From Nitrospira sp. (GTDB lineage Bacteria; Nitrospirota; Nitrospiria; Nitrospirales; Nitrospiraceae): DNA of 35,302 nt. The notes under the pieces were generated by a model that saw only the letters and a program-made list of their open reading frames with translations, was not told where the DNA came from and did not search any database. The position numbers and the translations under genes are program-made. This document shows positions 31,973-35,302 of this stretch, one piece after another (position 1 is the stretch's first letter; every line of letters begins with the position of its first letter). Where the stretch lies: the NCBI GenBank assembly GCA_024998645.1, contig JACOEJ010000002.1, positions 1-35,302 of the forward strand, read 5' to 3'.

Positions 31973-32925
31973 CAGGTCCACTACTGGTCACTGGTGGAAC
32001 CGGCCTGCTGGGATCGGCCATTCGGAAGATTCGGCCTGACGCGATCTTCCTGTCGCGCGCAGACGGAGACCTCCGTGACCGCAGCATTGCGCAACGGCTG
32101 ATAGAAGACATTCGGCCGGGACAAATCCTTCATCTGGCTGGTTTGGTCGGTGGCGTGAAGGCCAATGCGGCGAACAATAGCCGCTTCTTTGAGGATAATG
32201 CGCTCATCAATACGGCAGTACTGTCCGCTGCTCATTCACTTGGAATACAAAGACTTGTAGCGCTTCTCTCAAGTTGTGCCTTTCCTCTCTTTTCTGATCG
32301 GGCAACGACCGAAGACGATCTCCAGGCGGCCCTTCCATATGACGGCAACGCGGGGTACGGCTATGCCAAGCGGATGCTGGACCTCCACATTCGCCTGGTG
32401 GCGAAAGAAGAGGGCTGGAAGTGGACCACGCTGACACCGGTCACGCTCTATGGCCCTCAGGATTCGTTTGATCCCGAGAGTGGTCACGTGGTGGGTTCGC
32501 TGATCAGCCGTTGCTGGGCTGCCAAAACAAGCGGGACTCCGTTGGTCGTGTGGGGAAGCGGCCGTGCGGTTCGCCAATTCGTCTTTGTCGACGATGTGGC
32601 CAAGATCGCCGTCGATACGGTTCAGCGCAACCTTGATTCGACCACGACCATCATTGCCCCGGACGCCGGGATCACCATTCAAACCTTGGCAGAAACCATC
32701 GCGTCAGTCATGGGCTATACGGGTCCGATTGTATTTGACCGTACTCAACCTGAAGGCGCGCTGGTCAAGCGCTTGCGCAGCATGACGTTCTCCGAGCGGT
32801 TTCCTGATTGCCGGTTCACCAGTCTGAAAAGCGGCCTTGAAGAGACCGTGCGTTGGTTCATCGATCACTCATTATCAGGGAACGGGATATCGAGCGGGTC
32901 CCTTCCACTCTGTCATCAGTCCTAA
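31969..32925 (+). CDS. GDP-fucose-synthase-like epimerase/reductase (Fcl/ColC/Cj1428 type)
   Basis: This 318-residue extended SDR has the nucleotide-binding motif VTGGTGLLGSAI (Gly9-15), LLSSCAFP (Ser101-Cys103), the catalytic Tyr130-x3-Lys134 in GYGYAKRML, and TLYGPQDSFDPESGHVVGSL (His173). This set is typical of GDP-L-fucose synthase and of ColC, which epimerise and/or reduce a 4-keto GDP-sugar with NADPH. In this cluster it should reduce the 4-keto intermediate left by the ColD-like enzyme; whether it also epimerises C3 or C5 cannot be read from sequence. The start overlaps the previous stop (ATGA). The last ~15 residues look unstructured. Confidence 0.85.
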   Translation: MTGPLLVTGGTGLLGSAIRKIRPDAIFLSRADGDLRDRSIAQRLIEDIRPGQILHLAGLVGGVKANAANNSRFFEDNALINTAVLSAAHSLGIQRLVALLSSCAFPLFSDRATTEDDLQAALPYDGNAGYGYAKRMLDLHIRLVAKEEGWKWTTLTPVTLYGPQDSFDPESGHVVGSLISRCWAAKTSGTPLVVWGSGRAVRQFVFVDDVAKIAVDTVQRNLDSTTTIIAPDAGITIQTLAETIASVMGYTGPIVFDRTQPEGALVKRLRSMTFSERFPDCRFTSLKSGLEETVRWFIDHSLSGNGISSGSLPLCHQS

Positions 32926-32940
32926 GGAGTCGCCATCTCA

Positions 32941-33888
32941 ATGACTACAAAACAGACACACGTACTGGTGACCGGGGGAGCGGGCTATATCGGATCGGTG
33001 CTGTGCAAACAGCTTCTCGACCGGGGTCATCGCGTCACCGTCCTCGACAGTTTTCTGTATCGACAAAACAGCCTGTTGGATTGCTGTGCATTCGATACCT
33101 TCCGGGTCGTACGCGGGGATTGCCGGGATGAACGAATCATCACGGATCTCCTGCGTGAAGCGGATGTCATCATTCCGCTTGCTGCGCTGGTGGGAGCGCC
33201 ATTGTGCAATCGAGATCGGGTCGGCGCCTACACGATCAACTTCGAAGCGGTGCAGATGCTGACCAAGCTCACGTCGCAACAGCAGCAGATCATCTTCCCG
33301 GTCACGAACAGCGGGTATGGCATCGGGCAACCGGGTGTTCCCTGCACAGAGGATTCGCCGTTACGGCCCATCAGCTTGTATGGCGAGACGAAGGTCAAAG
33401 CCGAGCGCGTCGTGCTGGATCGCGGCAACGCGATCACGCTCCGGCTGGCCACAGTCTTTGGCGCCTCTCCTCGAATGCGGATGGACCTCCTGGTCAACGA
33501 CTTCGTATGGCGCGCGGTGCATGACCGAGCCGTCGTGGTGTTCGAGGGCCACTGCAAACGAAACTATATCCATATCCGCGACGTCGTGAAGGCTTTTCTC
33601 CACGCCATGGATCACTTTGAAAGCATGAAGAATCGCGCCTACAACGTCGGTCTGGACGACGCCAATCTCTCGAAACTTGAATTATGCGGAGAGATCCAAC
33701 GACACCTTCCTCAGTTTGTCTTTTTTGAAGCGCCGATCGGAGAAGATCCCGACAAACGGGACTACATCGTCTCGAATGAACGGATTCTCTCGACCGGGTT
33801 CAAGCCCGACTGGTCATTAGAACGCGGCATCCAGGAATTGACCAAGTGCTACACCATCGTGACCGGAACGGGATACGGCAATGTCTAA
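32941..33888 (+). CDS. SDR resembling the Campylobacter GDP-heptose 4-oxidase (Cj1427 type)
   Basis: This 315-residue extended SDR has VTGGAGYIGSVL (Gly12-18), PLAALVGAPLCNRDR, TNSGYGIG at 122-129, Tyr147-x3-Lys151 in SLYGETKVKAE, and RLATVFGASPRMRMDLLVND with EDPDKRDYIVSNE. These phrases match my recollection of C. jejuni Cj1427, which oxidises C4 of GDP-D-glycero-alpha-D-manno-heptose. The Asp-Glu pair of 4,6-dehydratases (STDEVYG) is replaced by TNSGYG, so C6 dehydration is not expected. A UDP-glucose-4-epimerase-like activity is the alternative. AAGGAG precedes the ATG, and the kinase hddA follows 33 bases later, as in Campylobacter capsule loci. Confidence 0.8.
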   Translation: MTTKQTHVLVTGGAGYIGSVLCKQLLDRGHRVTVLDSFLYRQNSLLDCCAFDTFRVVRGDCRDERIITDLLREADVIIPLAALVGAPLCNRDRVGAYTINFEAVQMLTKLTSQQQQIIFPVTNSGYGIGQPGVPCTEDSPLRPISLYGETKVKAERVVLDRGNAITLRLATVFGASPRMRMDLLVNDFVWRAVHDRAVVVFEGHCKRNYIHIRDVVKAFLHAMDHFESMKNRAYNVGLDDANLSKLELCGEIQRHLPQFVFFEAPIGEDPDKRDYIVSNERILSTGFKPDWSLERGIQELTKCYTIVTGTGYGNV

Positions 33889-33921
33889 CGCCGGCATCCA
33901 ACGGATAGAAGGAGGGGCTCG

Positions 33922-34992
33922 ATGATTATCAGCCGCACACCCTTTCGCATCTCCTTCTTCGGAGGCGGAACCGATTACCCTGTGTGGTTTAAAGAGCACG
34001 GCGGCGCCGTCCTTGCCACCACGATCGACAAGTATTGCTATATCAGCTGCCGGTATCTGCCGCCGTTTTTTGAGCATCGCACACGAATTGCCTATTCCCG
34101 CATTGAGCAGGCCAAGACCAACGCCGACATCGAACATCCGGCAGTTCGCGGCGTACTTCAGCATCTCAACATCTCTCACGGACTGGAGATCCATCACGAC
34201 GGTGACTTGCCCGCAAGAACCGGATTGGGTTCCAGCTCTTCCTTTACCGTCGGATTGCTCCATGCGCTCTATGCCTTGCAGCACACGATGCCCAGCAAAA
34301 CGGAACTGGCTCATGCGGCCATCCATGTCGAACAGAATATCCTCCAGGAATCCGTCGGCTGCCAGGACCAAGTCATGGCCGCACACGGGGGACTCTGCCG
34401 GCTGCAGTTCTTTCAAAACGGCGAAATCGGGTATACCCCGCTCGTCATGAAGCCCGAGCGGCTGGCCGCATTCCAAGACCACCTGCTGCTGTATTTCACC
34501 GGGTTTTCACGAACGGCTTCGGAAATTGCCAAAGAGCAAATCGCGAAGACCAAGCAGCGGCGGGTTGAGCTGTTTGCCATGCTGCAAATGGTGCAGGAGG
34601 GCGTCTCCATCTTGTCCGGAGATCGGGACCTCGCGGACTTCGGCGAGCTGCTCCATGAAGCCTGGATGGTCAAGCGCAGCCTCACTTCGAAAATCACCAC
34701 GCCGATGATCGATGACATCTATGAGGCGGCAAGAGGAGCCGGGGCGCTCGGCGGCAAACTGTTGGGCGCGGGCGGAGGCGGATTCATGCTCTTCTTTGCG
34801 CGACCGGAGACGCACGCCCAAATACGGGCGGCCCTGCCGGGGTTGCTGGAAGTCCCCTTTCGCTTTGAAGGTCTCGGCAGCCAAATCGTGTTTTACCAGC
34901 AGGAAAGCCCGATCATTCGCGACGTGTCGTGGGGCGAAGAGAGACACACCGTGGACATTCACGCCTCGACGCCGTTCGGAAAGGTGGCATGA
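33922..34992 (+). CDS. hddA: D-glycero-alpha-D-manno-heptose 7-phosphate kinase HddA
   Basis: HddA phosphorylates D-glycero-alpha-D-manno-heptose 7-phosphate at C1 in the GDP-heptose pathway. The 356-residue protein is a GHMP kinase: start MIISRTPFRISFFGGGTDYP, motif 2 LPARTGLGSSSSFTVGL (Gly101-Ser107), a VGCQDQVMAAHGGL segment and motif 3 GAGALGGKLLGAGGGGFML (273-289). The FGGGTDYP start is characteristic of HddA and related sugar kinases such as fucokinase. GAAGGAGG precedes ATG 33922. The stop overlaps the start of the guanylyltransferase gene (ATGA), the next enzyme of the pathway. Confidence 0.9.
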   Translation: MIISRTPFRISFFGGGTDYPVWFKEHGGAVLATTIDKYCYISCRYLPPFFEHRTRIAYSRIEQAKTNADIEHPAVRGVLQHLNISHGLEIHHDGDLPARTGLGSSSSFTVGLLHALYALQHTMPSKTELAHAAIHVEQNILQESVGCQDQVMAAHGGLCRLQFFQNGEIGYTPLVMKPERLAAFQDHLLLYFTGFSRTASEIAKEQIAKTKQRRVELFAMLQMVQEGVSILSGDRDLADFGELLHEAWMVKRSLTSKITTPMIDDIYEAARGAGALGGKLLGAGGGGFMLFFARPETHAQIRAALPGLLEVPFRFEGLGSQIVFYQQESPIIRDVSWGEERHTVDIHASTPFGKVA

Positions 34993-35302
34993 CCGGCACT
35001 GCACTCCAGAGCTGCGATCTCCTCGTGCTATGCGGGGGCCAAGGCACCAGACTTCGGTCAGTGGTCCACGATCGTCCCAAACCCATGGCTCCGGTTGGCG
35101 ATCGCCCCTTTCTCGAGTTTGTCATTGCCCCGTTGGTAGCACAGGGCATCCGGCGTGTCATTCTCTGCACCGGATACATGAGCCGGCAGGTGGAGCAATG
35201 GTTTCTCGCACAAGAGCATGACTACGAACTGCTGTTTTCCCGTGAGGCACATCCAATGGGAACCGCCGGAGCTCTTGCACAAGCCGCGCATCTCGTCCGG
35301 AG
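34989..35302 (+). CDS. hddC: Heptose 1-phosphate guanylyltransferase HddC-like (3' partial)
   Basis: The gene starts at ATG 34989 inside the hddA stop and runs off the right edge after about 104 codons with no stop. The translated start has DLLVLCGGQGTRLRSVVHDR, the nucleotidyltransferase signature GGxGTRL, followed by KPMAPVGDRPFLEFVI and later RRVILCTGYMSRQVEQWF and PMGTAGAL. Those are the elements of sugar-1-phosphate nucleotidyltransferases. Position after hddA indicates HddC, which makes GDP-D-glycero-alpha-D-manno-heptose from the 1-phosphate and GTP. A phosphatase (GmhB) and isomerase (GmhA) would be expected further right. Confidence 0.85.
   Translation, partial: MTGTALQSCDLLVLCGGQGTRLRSVVHDRPKPMAPVGDRPFLEFVIAPLVAQGIRRVILCTGYMSRQVEQWFLAQEHDYELLFSREAHPMGTAGALAQAAHLVR

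Noticed and set aside
1..35302. CRISPR arrays, tRNA or rRNA genes, insertion sequences, prophage genes
   Set aside because: Looked for direct repeats with spacers, tRNA-like folds, transposase or integrase motifs; none was evident by eye.

Overview
This window looks like a chromosomal motility region of a Gram-negative, moderately GC-rich bacterium. FlgA, FlgH and FlgI imply L- and P-rings, so there is an outer membrane. The gene order (flgE, fliLMNOPQR, flhBAFG, fliA, flgFGAHI, rod-binding protein, flgMNKL, csrA, fliW) and the protein style suggest the Nitrospirota, probably Nitrospira. That placement is an inference from family resemblance, not a search result.

Region 1 (1-24233) is one long plus-strand flagellar block. 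It opens inside the hook gene flgE, which ends at a good hairpin terminator. A sigma-54-type promoter then precedes fliL, and the run fliL to fliA supplies the motor switch (FliM, FliN), the export gate (FliOPQR, FlhB, FlhA), the placement proteins (FlhF, FlhG) and the late sigma factor FliA. After fliA comes a membrane protein with a degenerate GGDEF domain. A second sigma-54-type promoter then drives flgF-flgG-flgA-flgH-(small unknown gene)-flgI, the distal rod and rings. Next are a short FlgJ-like rod-binding protein, flgM with a sigma-28-like promoter inside the preceding gene, flgN, flgK and an unusually large flgL. csrA and fliW close the block behind another sigma-28-like site. The layout matches a sigma-54 to sigma-28 hierarchy with CsrA/FliW post-transcriptional control.

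Region 2 (24276-30569) is a signalling module. A minus-strand pair encodes an HD-GYP-like protein with an altered active site and a BarA-like hybrid histidine kinase. Divergent to it, a canonical HD-GYP gene overlaps a YcgR-like PilZ gene. Together they suggest control of motility by cyclic-di-GMP.

Region 3 (30776 to the end) is a nucleotide-sugar operon: a ColD-like PLP enzyme with His in place of the Schiff-base Lys, a GDP-fucose-synthase-like reductase, an SDR resembling the Campylobacter GDP-heptose C4 oxidase, a heptose-7-phosphate kinase (HddA) and the start of a guanylyltransferase (HddC). The combination predicts GDP-D-glycero-alpha-D-manno-heptose converted to a 3-deoxy-heptose, presumably for LPS, capsule or flagellar glycan. 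Two abutting perfect dyads lie in front of the operon. No tRNA, rRNA, CRISPR array, insertion sequence or phage gene was seen.
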